DNA of 64,000 bases from Coriaria nepalensis (lineage: Eukaryota; Streptophyta; Magnoliopsida; Cucurbitales; Coriariaceae): assembly GCA_027186245.1 (NCBI GenBank), contig CP114484.1, positions 9,806,001 through 9,870,000 on the forward strand, given 5' to 3'. Below, in pieces: positions 36,418 to 47,879 of the stretch. Each line of letters begins with the position of its first letter. Position 1 is the first letter of the stretch. The position numbers and the translations under genes are program-made. The notes beneath the pieces are model-generated. The model was given only the letters and a program-made list of their open reading frames with translations. It ran no database searches and was not told the DNA's origin.

Positions 36418-37927
36418 TAATTGCAGAAGTAACAACTTTTCTCACAAAACGATAATTTAAATCGGGAAAAAAAAAATTAATTACAAAATTTAAATTATTG
36501 CAATATTGCTTATCCAAATCAGGAGGTTCCTGGAGTTTCATAAAGAACTAGAATGGGCCCCACTTTCCTAATACTACATGTAGTCCAGTCTGTTACTCCG
36601 TTTGGTAATGTGATCAAATGTAGCCTTTCATGTGTTTGGTCACATTGACCCGACAATTGGAAGGTTTATTGACTACATGATTCTCTTAATTGCAAACTTT
36701 ACGGCACTAAAAATTTATTGAATTTAAATATTCAAATCATTCAATTTGATGTTGATGTTGATGTCTCTAATAAAAAATTATATTATAAACTTTATTCGAA
36801 TTATCTACTCAAATTCAATGATGTTTATAATCTTTGATCATTCATGTAACATCATCATTAGGTTAGATTGCACCTATTGATTGAATTTGAATATGGCTTC
36901 ATCTCTTGTTCAAAAGAAAACAAAAATTTTGGGTTTATCCATATTTATAACAATATTCATATTAATTTTTTTAATTAAATTCTTTAAATATAATAACTTA
37001 GACAACGAATCGTTTCAAATCAATAACTTATTTCAAAGCAATTCGAACGAATTCTATTTCGCACTTCAAATACACATTTTATATATAACTTACAAATGAT
37101 CAATGCAAGCAAATTATGTATTCGTTTAATATACATATTTAGTTAACTTAATACGAATATTATTAATAATTTAAGATTAAACTCAGATTTGTTAGAGAGA
37201 AATGAAATTGATGAGCTAAATAAATATTTAATTATTATATATATTCTTGATTTTCCAAAATTAAAAGTTATTATTTATTTAATTTAATAAAATAAAATAA
37301 ATATTAATAAATATTTACCATTAAAAGTGTTGATTATAAAAAATAAAGATAGTACAAAATTATTTTCTTTGTTTCAACATTATTGAAAAATAAGAGATTT
37401 AAATAAGTTTATTAATATTAAATATATTATTTTAAAATTATTTTAATTTTTTCATATTATAAAATTTTTTCATAAATTATATTAAATTATTCAATCGATC
37501 AAGCTAAGGTATATAGAAACAGATCCATAACCGGTCCGACCCATCCCGGCATCCGTTGTGCTGCCTCACCGGGAGTGTCCTAGTACCCAAGGAGCAACGG
37601 ATACCCCCGTGCTTCATACGGTGAAACAGTGAAGGAACCATAAAAAAAAGGAGTGGGGGAGTATTTATGCCTTTCTACACTCTTTCCATATACATTGATT
37701 GAATAAGAGAGGGAGGGAGAGAGAGAGAGAAGCCAGCAGGCAGCAGGTGCTTAAATCTAAAATAAAATATATAATAAATAAATACCCAAATTAGAAGAGA
37801 ATTTTGAGGAATGAATGAGAATCGTTTCCTTCTCATCTTCTTCTTCTTCTCTGCCATTCCTAACAAACTGCGTCTCGCTATCAAGTGAAAGTAACCACCA
37901 CCGACGGCTCTCATCGGCCGATCGGTA
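36418..37927. other. Spacer between HINT3-like and PUB9-like genes (divergent promoters)
   Basis: HINT3-like (-) and PUB9-like (+) diverge from this stretch. It is AT-rich from 36660 to 37500. A GC-richer island (37520-37650) and a (GA)n-like run at 37709-37730 lie shortly before the PUB9-like leader and may be promoter elements. The small frame at 36881-37099 is repetitive in composition and not called. Confidence 0.5.
37709..37730 (+). promoter_or_regulatory. GAGA-type purine run in the PUB9-like promoter or leader
   Basis: A run of GAGAGGGAGGGAGAGAGAGA type lies about 200 bases before the PUB9-like ATG at 37928. Such runs are bound by BPC/GAGA factors in plants; here it is position-based inference only. 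Confidence 0.35.
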
Positions 37928-39749
37928 ATGGCAAAGTCAAGACTCTCCGATTCCGATCCGGCTTTGGCGGCGGCGAAGGCGGCTGATTTGAAGCTAGAGC
38001 TTCGGAGACTGGTCAGGACTATCATCGACGATGACGATTACGGTGTTGAAACAATCGATCAGGCTAAAGAGACACTCTCTATCCTCAAGGAATTGAAGCT
38101 TTTCCGGAAGAGATCGCTCTCGTCGGAGCTCCCTCAGACACCTACTATCGCTTGCCCTGACGAATTTCGTTGTCCGATTTCTAAGGAATTGATGAGAGAT
38201 CCTGTGATTTTGTCTACCGGTGAGGTTAGTATCAGAATTTTGCTTTCTCTGAGATAATAATAGGCGAGATTCAATCTTCGCTCCTTTTTTTGGCGCTAAG
38301 AATGCAGGTTTTTTACGTTTGATGAATTTAGTTCAGGAGGGAGAGATATTCTCAATTGATAAATTCTTCTTCCTTCAAATTAGATTAGGTTTTTGATCAG
38401 CTGCCGAATTGATTACCAAAAAAAAAAATTCCTTTGTTCTGAATGTTCCTTTTCCTTTTTCTTCAGCATTTGTATATTTGCTAATGATCGTGTGTAGTGT
38501 AGTGCAGTAGTGATATCTACCATTAAAATTTAAAACTAGAAGCTCTTTGTATTCTGGTAATTTGGATTGTAAACAGTTTGAGATGTTTAGTGATGATTCT
38601 TTGTATTACTACAATTTTTTCTTTTCTTTTCTCTTCATGTATTTTCTATTGCAGACATATGACAGACCCTTCATACAAAGATGGTTAAAAGCAGGTAATA
38701 GGACATGCCCTAAGACTCAACAAGTTCTTTCACACACAATCCTTACTCCCAATCACTTGATCCGAGGGATGATAACTCAATGGTGTAAAAACCAAGGAAT
38801 AGAATCCTCAAATCCTGCTGAATACCTTAATGAGGTGGGCATCACTGAAGCAGATCGGAACCAATTCCAAATCTTGCTCGAGAGGATGTCTTCATCAATT
38901 CCATCTGAGCAGAAAGAGGCAGCAAAAGAGCTTCGCTTGTTGACAAAGCAGATGCCCTCATTTCGGGCACTTTTCGGAGAGTCTATAAATTCCATCTCTT
39001 CATTACTTACTCCCCTCTCTCAAGGCAAGTCGCATGATAGTGTTATTATACACTCTGGTCTCCAAGAAGATGTGATTACAACGCTTCTAAATCTATCAAT
39101 CCATGACAGCAACAAGAAGCTTGTGGCTGAGACGCCTATGGCGATTCCTCTCCTTGTGGATGCATTGAGATCAGGCACCGTAGAGACGCGGAGAAATGCA
39201 GCTGCTACCCTTTTCACTTTATCGGCTCTTGATTCGAACAAGAACCTTATTGGGAAATCTGGTGCCTTGAAACCTCTCATTGACCTCTTAGAAGAAGGGC
39301 ATCCTCTTGCCATGAAAGATGTAGCTTCTGCCATTTTTAATCTCTGTATTTTACATGAGAACAAAGCACGAGCAGTAGGGGATGGAGCGGTAAGAGTGAT
39401 GTTGAAGAAGATTGTTAATGGGGCCCATGTGGATGAGTTATTAGCTATCCTTGCAATGGTTTCAAGCCATCAAAGGGCAGTAGAGGAAATGGGAGAGCTT
39501 GGAGCTGTGCCTTGCTTGCTAAGCATCATAAGGGAGAGTTCTTGTGGAAGAAACAAGGAGAACTGCATTGTAATCCTGCATGCTGTTTGTTTGAATGATA
39601 GAACAAAGTGGAAGGAACTGAGGGAAGAGGAGAAGAGACATGGAACTATTTCTGAGCTTTCTCAGAATGGAAGTTCTAGGGCAAAGAGAAAGGCCAGTGG
39701 CATACTTGAGAGACTTAACAGGGCTGTTAATATCACCCACACTGCATAA
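37928..39749 (+). CDS. PUB9: PUB9-like U-box/ARM-repeat E3 ubiquitin ligase
   Basis: Two exons (37928-38224, 38655-39749) join to 463 residues, close to PUB9. A short helical N-terminus (ALAAAKAADLKLELRRLVR, then TIDQAKETLSILKELK) precedes the U-box at about 76-149: [35 protein letters not shown], then NRTCPKTQQVL and LTPNHLIRGMITQWC. ARM repeats fill about 190-440, for example LLNLSIHDSNKKLVAETPMAIPLLVDALRSGTVETRRNAAATLFTLSALDSNK. The single intron splits the U-box right after the conserved STG(E), a usual site in this class. Plant U-box/ARM ligases ubiquitinate targets and often work with receptor kinases in hormone or stress signalling. The gene runs tail to tail with CHIP, a second U-box ligase of unrelated architecture. 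Confidence 0.95.
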
Positions 39750-40924
39750 ACATACCCAGAGAAGAAAAAAATGTAGATTCTTTCTACATCCATGTCATCA
39801 ATTCGTGTATATTCTCAATCCATATCTTTCTAGAGATCAGTTTGTAATATGGTTTCATGCTATCATCTCTCTACCCCCGTGTACTTCCTTGTGAATAAAA
39901 CACCAAAGTGAGCAGTATTGATAAGATTTGTTTTGTTTCTCTTAGTTCTTAACCGTTGTTTCATTGTCGATTTGGAATCTAGCATTTTAGGGATCTATAG
40001 ATTCCTTATTACATGTCTGATTTGTAGTATAGAACTAGTCAAGCTTGGATGGAGTATGATCATTTCCCTTTCAATATGAGATGATTTTGACTACAATTCT
40101 CATGAGTTGTCTATCATCATGTGTGTATAGTCACAATCGCTTGCTAGTGTACGTAGAACCGGAGCAAGTAATGATTCTGACTCGTAAATAATTCCAAGTG
40201 ATGAAGGAATGAATGGTTGATAAGAGATTGACCATGTAGAATGTGGAACTCGTATTCTACAAGCAGGAATAATGTGAACACATTCAATGGTGGCTGTGAT
40301 TTCTGGTTTTGGTGGTCCACTGAACAAACGCCAACCTTAACTGCCCTCTTGTGAAACTGTCCAATGCTTATTTTTGTTATGTATCGCACTTCCTCTGTTA
40401 CCTCTAGACTCTACATAAAAGTACTAGACTCTACGCTTTAATCTCCTAGAAATCTTTACTCTATTTTTATAGTCTGATAAATAAAATTACACTAAAATAC
40501 AAAAATAATGTATGAGACTCCTCCAAGAATTTCTCATAATGTCTCAAACAATTTAGACAGAAAAAAAGAAAGAAAGCCTCGACTGCGAAGGAGATTTCAT
40601 CAAACAACTTACCTGCAAGATTTCTCGTAATGTCTCTAAAACAATTTAGACACACAAAAAAAGAATGAGAGCCTTAGATTGCAAAGGAGATTTCAGCAAG
40701 CAACTTGCCAATTGGTATTACACAAAGGTAAGTCTACAAGACCCAGTACGCAAATGATATGTACAAAGTAGATTAATCTACTGCTACTATACAATACAAA
40801 CGATAACACCTCGGCTCAAACAAAGGTTATTTGACCACACATTAGTTGGTATGTAGGATTTTACAACTGCAAAACCAAATTGAGAACCGATGATTGCATA
40901 AAACATAAAAAAGCATACATATAT
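39750..40924. other. Convergent spacer between PUB9-like and CHIP
   Basis: 3' UTR of the PUB9-like gene (AATAAAAC near 39894) followed by unassigned DNA and the CHIP 3' end. Frames on - at 40100-40389 lack family resemblance. A 92-base direct repeat lies at 40525-40709, listed separately. Confidence 0.5.
40525..40709. repeat. Tandem direct repeat, two units of about 92 bases
   Basis: The unit starts AAGAATTTCTCATAATGTCTC at 40525 and recurs as AAGATTTCTCGTAATGTCTC at 40617. Both contain ACAATTTAGACA, an A-rich patch, GCCT..GA(C/T)TGC(G/A)AAGGAGATTTCA and a CAACTT end. Identity is high but not perfect. It is non-coding and lies in the spacer between two convergent genes. Confidence 0.75.
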
Positions 40925-42886
40925 TCAATTCATCTTGTAAGCCCACCCATGTCTTTCTAGAAATGCCTGGACTGCTTCCTTTAGGCCCAGGTTCGGTACA
41001 AGCTGAGATTCATAGAGAGGCTCCCGTGTCACAGGGTCAAAATTACCCACCTAGATTGTTATCGAGTCAGAGATATAAAAATAAGGAATAGAAGACACCT
41101 GAAAAGGATTATACAAATAATCACTAAATTCAAACATCACCTTGTGAATATGGTCAAGAATCACCTCTCTCTCATATGTAATCCCGCTAGGGGTAATGAC
41201 AGGATCACGAAGAATATCGAGTGTGATTTTACAACAAAGGTAATCGGGTACCTGAAATTTAACTAGCCTCCTCAGTACACACAGATGACAAAGCATTTTA
41301 AATTTTGTACTTGCAATTGCTCACCTCAGATGGAACTTCACCTTCAGAGGCTTCCCGGAAGACACGATCTAGAGTGTCTAATTGTTTTGTGATGGTAATG
41401 TCAGCTTCATCCAAGAATCCTTCGGAATCAGAGTTGTCAAGAAAATGCTTTTGCTTAAGAGCAGTCTCGCAGGCTTCTCTGAGGTAACAGTAAACTTATG
41501 GAAAGTGACTACACAAGAAACATGAACATGAAGAGAATTATAAATTAAAGGGCCCTTCAAAAAATATACATCAGGTTTTGCAATTCCCATGAACGTTTGG
41601 TTGATGCTAGCTCCCATTCTGAGTATTTAGCTTTCGCAAGCTCCTGCCAAATCTCTTCTACCATATAACTCTTGCGATTGGCACCCCTACCAAGTTCCAA
41701 GGCCTGTAAATGGTCGAATCGGATCTTGATTAAAGAAATTTAAATAAAATGTAATAAATTGACAATTCTCACAAGCAAAGAGTAATAAGATCCATGGCAC
41801 TAAGATAAATGCAGTAGAAAACAGGCATCAAAGCTCCCTGCAAGGAAATAAGGATATAGAGATGGGAGAGTAGTCCAATATGATACAACTGGCTCAAAAG
41901 TCTGTTTCATCTGAATAGAAAGGTAAACTACAACAATCGAGGTCATGTGAACTTTATCTTGATTTTGAGAATGTAGTTGATCCCAATCAAACAAATTTGC
42001 ATGTTAAACACACCAACTTCAAATTCAGTATAAGTATCAGCTACTATCTCATCTTATAAATCAAAGCATTGGACATAAGCCCAAGTTCCAATGTCAGAAA
42101 CATGCACAACAAACTGAGCTCTTAAGACAGACAAATCATACCCATACCTTCTCCAATTGCTTGATCCCTTCCGGGTACTCATCCTTCTGTATTAATGCCA
42201 GTCCCAACATATAGTGGGCCTGAATATTGCAAATGAGAAACGAACTATGTTAAAAATAAGTTTAAGTGCAAAATCATTCTCTAAAATAATGTGATATATT
42301 TATCCAAGCCATTTACTAAACAACAAATGTTAAAGCAAGTATCATTCTTCTTCGGAAAAATAAAGAAATTTGATGAAGCATATCAATCTGAGAGACCTTG
42401 ACAGAATTGTTCTCAAGCTGAAGTGCTCTTCTACAGTCGTTCTCCACCTTCGTCCAGTCACTGCATACGGCCATTGATAGTGAAATCAAGAATTGAAACC
42501 GAAAAGCCAACACCACTAACAGCACATTATCTTTCCCTAAAGTGGGGGAGAGGATGGATTTGAAAACAAACAGAGATAGAGGAGACGAAAAGTTGAGAAA
42601 GACGCACTTGCGCCTTCGATGACATAAAGCACGGTTTGTCCAATACACAGCAACATTAGGGCATAGGGTAATTGCCTACGGATCGGGGAAAAAAAACGAA
42701 ATTTCGAGAAATGAAAAGGCAAAATCAACAATAAATAAACCAGAAACAAAAGCAAAGGGAAGGGGGAACCTCGGTGTAAGCATCGATGGCGGCTCCGAAA
42801 CGATCTTTATTGAAGTAAGTGTTGCCGTCCATTCTGAGCTGCTCCGCCTGCTTGGCCGCCCCTGAAAAGACCCCACCCGGCCCCAT
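40925..42886 (-). CDS. CHIP: CHIP, TPR and U-box co-chaperone E3 ubiquitin ligase
   Basis: Eight exons on - (42770-42886, 42608-42675, 42397-42460, 42148-42219, 41570-41703, 41325-41478, 41141-41251, 40925-41050) join to 281 residues, matching plant CHIP (about 278). TPR repeats cover about 10-115 ([70 protein letters not shown]) and dock the EEVD tails of Hsp70/Hsp90. A helical linker ([24 protein letters not shown]) leads to the C-terminal U-box: [60 protein letters not shown] ubiquitinates chaperone-bound misfolded proteins. The conserved C-terminal WAYKMN end is present. All exon joins keep frame. Confidence 0.95.
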
Positions 42887-43810
42887 TTTTTTAATAAGCG
42901 AAACGAGTCTCCGATCAAAGAATGCCGGATATATGTAGGAGGGAAGACTAAACGACACATCCCAGTCCGAGGGAGCCACAGAAAGGATGGAATGGATTTC
43001 CCAAAACGAACCGTTTTAATGGAGTTTTAGGCCAATTATAAATAACAATAATAAAGTTTAGTATAAGTAAAATAATTTATAAATTAATATATGATAGGTA
43101 GATTTTTTATATTTAGTATTAAAGTTTATTTGATTTATTTTATATTTATTTGGATTAATGGATTATGAATTTATGATATATTTTTAATGTAATATTAATT
43201 ATAATATTAAAGTAAAATAATATTTTTAATTATTATAATATTAAATTTTTTTTAAAAATAATATTATTAAAGGAAAGTAATTTTATAAAATAAATAATTA
43301 AATAATAAAAAAATTATATATATTATAATATTAATATATATTTATCAATTATATATATATTGTAATATAATTTAGTAAAAAAGATTAGTGTGAATAATTA
43401 AAAAAATAAATTAATTTTAATTAAAACCGATTGACATAATACCAGTTTAATTTTGATCAGTTTTTATAATTAAATCGGTGAAAATCTGAGTCGTTGTAAT
43501 TTTAGCTTTGGTTTAATTTTACCAACAATTAAAATTTTGCTCAACTTAATGCCACGTGTCTCATTTCACTTACAGCCATGTCATCATTTTTGTCATTAAT
43601 GTCCCTAAATTTTTCCCTATTCTCTTCATGACTTCCAATTGCAGTCTCTTATTTCACTGAAAAGCTTCCAAATTGTCTTATTAGCTGTCTTCCCTAATAA
43701 CTTAATTAAAAGAAAATCTTTTACCCAATTTGGTTTGAGCTTTAATCTCGTAGACCTTCCACAATAACCTCAAGTGAGCCTTCTTCTTCCTGGTGACTTC
43801 CGTTGGCATC
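42887..43810. other. AT-rich spacer upstream of CHIP
   Basis: The first about 130 bases are the CHIP promoter and leader. From 43030 to 43530 the DNA is extremely AT-rich without visible structure. No gene is seen before the GH17 relic. Confidence 0.5.
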
Positions 43811-43811
43811 A

Positions 43812-44188
43812 ATTGGTCTGGACCCATTTGTCGGCGAGTGATTGACTGTAGAGATGTTGGCGATGAGCTCGTTGGGGACCATGATGGAAACAAGGTGGCC
43901 GGTGTTTATGAGGGCGTTAAGGGTCTAGGGGTTAGCATCATAGAGCTTAATACGGTGCCCACATTGTTTATGGAATGAGATGGGGTAGGAAGGTCGTCAC
44001 CGAGCTGTCCGTAGTTGATGCCCACCTTGTTTGAGATGTCGGCACCTGTAAAACAAACAAACAAAAAAACAATATTAATTCGAAGTAGAGAGTTCGATGT
44101 TGATTAGGGAGAGGTTTGAAGAAGACGCACTGGAAATGGAGATGCAGAGTAAGAGAGAAATGGTGAGAAGAGGAAGAAGAAGAGGCAT
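43812..44188 (-). pseudogene. GH17 glucan endo-1,3-beta-glucosidase pseudogene, 5' fragment
   Basis: On the - strand an ATG at 44188 opens a Leu-rich signal-peptide exon ending at a donor near 44132. After an acceptor at about 44048 the mature GH17 N-terminus follows: ADISNKVGINYGQLGDDLPTPSHSI. In another frame come KLYDANP, a TAG, then TLNALINTGHLVSIMVPNELIANIST, and in a third frame SLADKWVQTN. These are consecutive GH17 blocks. So there is a one-base loss in the signal-peptide exon, a short deletion with frameshift near 43950, an in-frame stop, another frameshift near 43850, and loss of everything after QTN, including both catalytic glutamates. The intact family cleaves beta-1,3-glucan (callose) at the wall. 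Codon-level similarity is still high, so decay looks recent. Confidence 0.87.
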
Positions 44189-44840
44189 GGTCTCTTCTAA
44201 TTATTCAAGACCAGAGAGACGGCACTTCTCTTCTGTAGGTCTTGGACTTGGTTAGACCACTTGGTATGGAGGAAAGAGGTCGGCCCGGCCAGTCAGGGAC
44301 AGGAGTACCGATGGCTTTGGGTTTCCAAGAATCAAATAAATGATGATCCTATTGAGGCTTGAAATGTACGCAAGTGAGTTATATTGTCATCTTTTAAAAA
44401 GATGTGAAAAGAATGAATGACAACGTTGTAGTCACACGGTGAAATACAAATATAGAACCCAATAACATTCTTTCCATGTAGATCTCCCTTTTCTAGCGCC
44501 AATCTTTATTGGGCCTGACAACATCAGGCCCCCTATCATATTGCATGGGTCTCTACTCTCTGGCCCATTTAAGATGCTTCTTCCGGTCCGATTTATTCGT
44601 TGGACGGTTCGGTTAGTCAGATCCCGGTTCAATTTTCCCCATTCGAACCCGGTCTGGTTCATCGGCAAAGTAATACACAGAGTAATAAACTTAAACTAAA
44701 CTGTTCAGGCATTTTTTCCCTTCTCCTCCATCCGGCGCGCCTCTTCCTTCCTTCCCGCTTCGCTCCATTTTCAAGCAATTCTCACTCAGAAGAATCTCTA
44801 ATCCCTTTCTAGATTCTAATCGCAATCTTCCTCCCAAACA
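44189..44840. other. Promoter and leader region of the FHA2-like gene
   Basis: No gene is seen. The pyrimidine-rich stretch from 44710 is the FHA2-like leader. A frame on - (44432-44668) is low-complexity and not called. Confidence 0.5.
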
Positions 44841-46638
44841 ATGGCGATAACCGGAAGCGACGCGGAGGCAGGGTTCGCTAAGCTACAGGGCGAGGACTTC
44901 GAGTACTATATGCAGACCTACTCCATTATTCTCGGCCGGAACTCCAAGAAATCGACCGTCGATGTCGATCTCTCAAGCCTTGGCGGAGGTATGAACATCT
45001 CCCGCCACCACGCACGCATCTTCTACGACTTCACACGGCGTCGTTTTGCCCTAGAGGTCTTAGGCAAGAACGGATGCCTTGTCGAAGGCGTCCTCCACCT
45101 CCCTGGTAACCCTCCTGTGAAGCTCGATTCTCAAGATCTGCTTCAGATCGGCGACAAGGAGTTCTACTTCCTGCTTCCCGTGAGGAGTATTTTGGGTGGG
45201 CCGAGGAACTACTTGGGTCATTCTGGTCGGTCTATGGTAGGATCAGCGGCTGGGCCGGTGGTGCCTCCGCCCCACTGTAATTATCATATAGGCGGGTCCG
45301 CAGGGGGAATGGGAGGAGCGGCGATGTTGAAGAAAGGTAGAGGGAGGGAGTATTATGAGGAAGAGTATGAGGATGAAGACGACATTGATATTGAAGTTGA
45401 CCTTGGCGGTGGTGGTACTAGTAATAACAGTACTAGTGGGAAGAAGTTTAGGAGAGATGGTTATGAGGGCTATAAATTTGGAGCTGGAACGGGTTAGTTC
45501 TCCTTTTTATTTTCCACACTCTTTTGAAGGAAGTTGCTTTGATTTCTTTCTCTTAGACCCTTCAATTAAATTTTGTTTGGTGTTAAACTTTTTGTTCATC
45601 TTTAGCTACGATTCTGGCTCATAGCTTAGCTGCTCATTAGAGTTTCTATAGTGTTTTGCCATTCAAGTTTAGTACAATTGCCTTAACTTTGATTCTGAAA
45701 GCAATCTATTTACTCATTCTCCTTTGCGTCTTATTATCGAAAATAGTTACTGTAAGGCATTGCCATTAGAAACCAATGTAGCAACACCTCTTCCTCTACC
45801 CCGAGCATTTATTATTGGCACCCATTCAGGCGTTGCAGAGGATATCCCTTACTTTTATTTCATCAATCAGAATTATATTGTCTAGAAAACGAGGGCATGT
45901 ACTTTGGGATTTATCTGCTGTGATTTTATGATATACGATATCATTCTACATTGTCTGATAAATGGGAAAACTGCTCTTGGTGTAAGGAATGGATGTATAG
46001 AATGGGATGATGGTGGTTGTTCTCACATTGATCAATATACTAATTTCCATTTTTTTTCTTTAGTTTCCCAACTTGTTTATATTCTCTTTCTTTACTTATT
46101 GTATGGAGAATCAGGATGTAAAGTAACAAGTTGTTTGTTATGGCTGTGTAGAGAAGAAGGGAGATGGAAGATCTAGGATTGATAGAGAAGCTGATAACAA
46201 TCAGCTTCAGCAACTGGAAGAGAAGGATGTGGTTTCATCAGTAGCTACTGTACTCTCCGACCTTTGTGGGCCCGGAGAATGGATGCCTATGGAGAAACTT
46301 CACTCTGAGGTTAGTATAGTGTAACATCAATAGGCAATTTGTAATACCCTTGGTTACAAGGGCTTGATTAGAATTATAAAAATCACATGATATAGTATGT
46401 AATATGGTATTCCTCTTGTTGATTTCAGTTGGTGGAGCAGTATAAGAGCGTGTGGCATCATGGCCGGGTTAGGAGGTACCTGACATCCGAGGACTGGACC
46501 AGTCCAGAAGCGAAGGGGAAGCCGTGGTATGGGCTGCTCATGCTGCTAAGGAAATACCCAGAACACTTTGTCATTAACACTAGATCCAAGGGCAGGGTTA
46601 CACTCGAGTTTGTTTCCCTTGTCTCTCTCCTTTCATAG
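44841..46638 (+). CDS. FHA-domain nuclear protein, FHA2-like
   Basis: Three exons (44841-45492, 46152-46309, 46429-46638) join to 339 residues. The FHA domain covers about 25-115: YSIILGRNSKKSTVDVDL, then GGGMNISRHHARIFYDF with the phosphothreonine-binding R and S-x-x-H, and LEVLGKNGCLVEGVLH. A Gly-rich linker and an acidic patch (EEEYEDEDDIDIEVDL) follow. The C-terminal block (VVSSVATVLSDLCGPGEWMPMEKLHSELVEQYKSVW, then WYGLLMLLRKYPEHFVIN) is conserved in plant FHA2 proteins and in fungal forkhead regulators related to ribosomal-protein genes. FHA domains read phosphorylated partners; FHA2 affects stamen development in Arabidopsis, from memory. The first intron is about 0.66 kb. Confidence 0.95.
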
Positions 46639-47875
46639 CCTCTCTCTCTCGCTCTTTCTATTCTCACTATTTTTGACCCTAGTTATTAGTAGCTAGCCAA
46701 TGTAAATAAACTCTTCTTAAGCATTTATCTGCCTTTTGATCATATCAACTTGTTGTACATGTGGCTTATACCATTGATCACATTATTGTTATATCAAACA
46801 TATTTTTCCACCTTGCTCCTCCCATTTTGTCTAATCTATCAAATTTGCCCCACATATAATAATTATGTACAGTAATAGATAACATATCTTAAATTGCATG
46901 TTTTGTCAATCATATTCATACTAAATAAAGAAGATTACCAATTGGAAATGTGTTATTTCTACTAAAAGAGAAATGGACAAACTTTCAAGGCCAATAATTC
47001 TAGATAATCTCACCCACAATACACAAGGTTCTATCTACATTACAAATCTGAGTAATAAAAGAAAAGAAAAGAAAAAAGAAAAAAATTATATATATATATA
47101 TATATATGATGAAAATTAACCTAAGATCTAAAGAATCAAATTGAAATGGGCCAAAAAAACACAAAAACTAAACTATACTAGCGCCGTTTTTGAGGAGGTG
47201 AGAGAGTAGTAGTCACTTCTCCATGTCCATCCTCAAAATCAGACTCCTGGAATACATAATCAGACTAAGAGTTAATGGCATGCTTAAGACTAATTAACCT
47301 TGCCGTCAAGAAGGTATACCTATCACCCTGTTTCGAAGATCAAGCTGGCCGGTCTATCAATTGTTGATAAGAAGCATGATGGAATATCTTACTATTTCTA
47401 CAAGTTGGCCTTGCATTTCCTCTCCTTTCTTTTCACCCATCCCATTAGTTATGAACTAATATGCTTCACATTTAAAAAAAAAAACTTGGATACCCGATTA
47501 TCCATCCGATTGAAACCGTCAGGTAACTGCACGCATCGGGTCGGATCTGACCCAATGCTCATCCCTAATTAGGGGTATGTTTGATAATTGTTCTGAAAAC
47601 ATATTTTTTATGTACCACTTATACCTCAATCTTTTGTTTTTCCCTAAGTAGTTCTCGGATAGATTTATTCTAACATAAATGGACCAATTAGATTTATACA
47701 AGAGTGTAATATGGTGTGTGATGTGATATGTGTGATTAATATTTATGATTGTAATTAATCAATCTACTGTTATCTCCGTCTCCTCAAGAATTCGTCATTC
47801 TCTATCATTCTCTATCATTCTCTTCCATACTGTCAATGGGGACTAACAGTTAAGATTGCATTCTCAACGCGTAGC
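46639..47875. other. Spacer downstream of the FHA2-like gene
   Basis: 3' UTR of the FHA2-like gene, a TA microsatellite at about 47086-47107, and repeat-like DNA at 47470-47570 (GGGTCGGATCTGACCC palindrome). On - at 47183-47250 a short frame after an acceptor-like site looks like a final exon; see findings. No supported gene otherwise. Confidence 0.45.
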
Positions 47876-47879
47876 TGAT

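Noticed and set aside
37520..37650. GC-rich island as a tRNA or small RNA gene
   Set aside because: No tRNA arm pattern or B-box-like GGTTCRANNCC; no convincing fold by eye.
40100..40389. Two - strand frames of 75 and 81 codons between PUB9-like and CHIP
   Set aside because: No family resemblance, no splice sites linking them to CHIP, and AT-typical composition.
44432..44668. 78-codon - strand frame rich in Asn/Arg/Gly
   Set aside because: Lies in the FHA2-like promoter; no motif.
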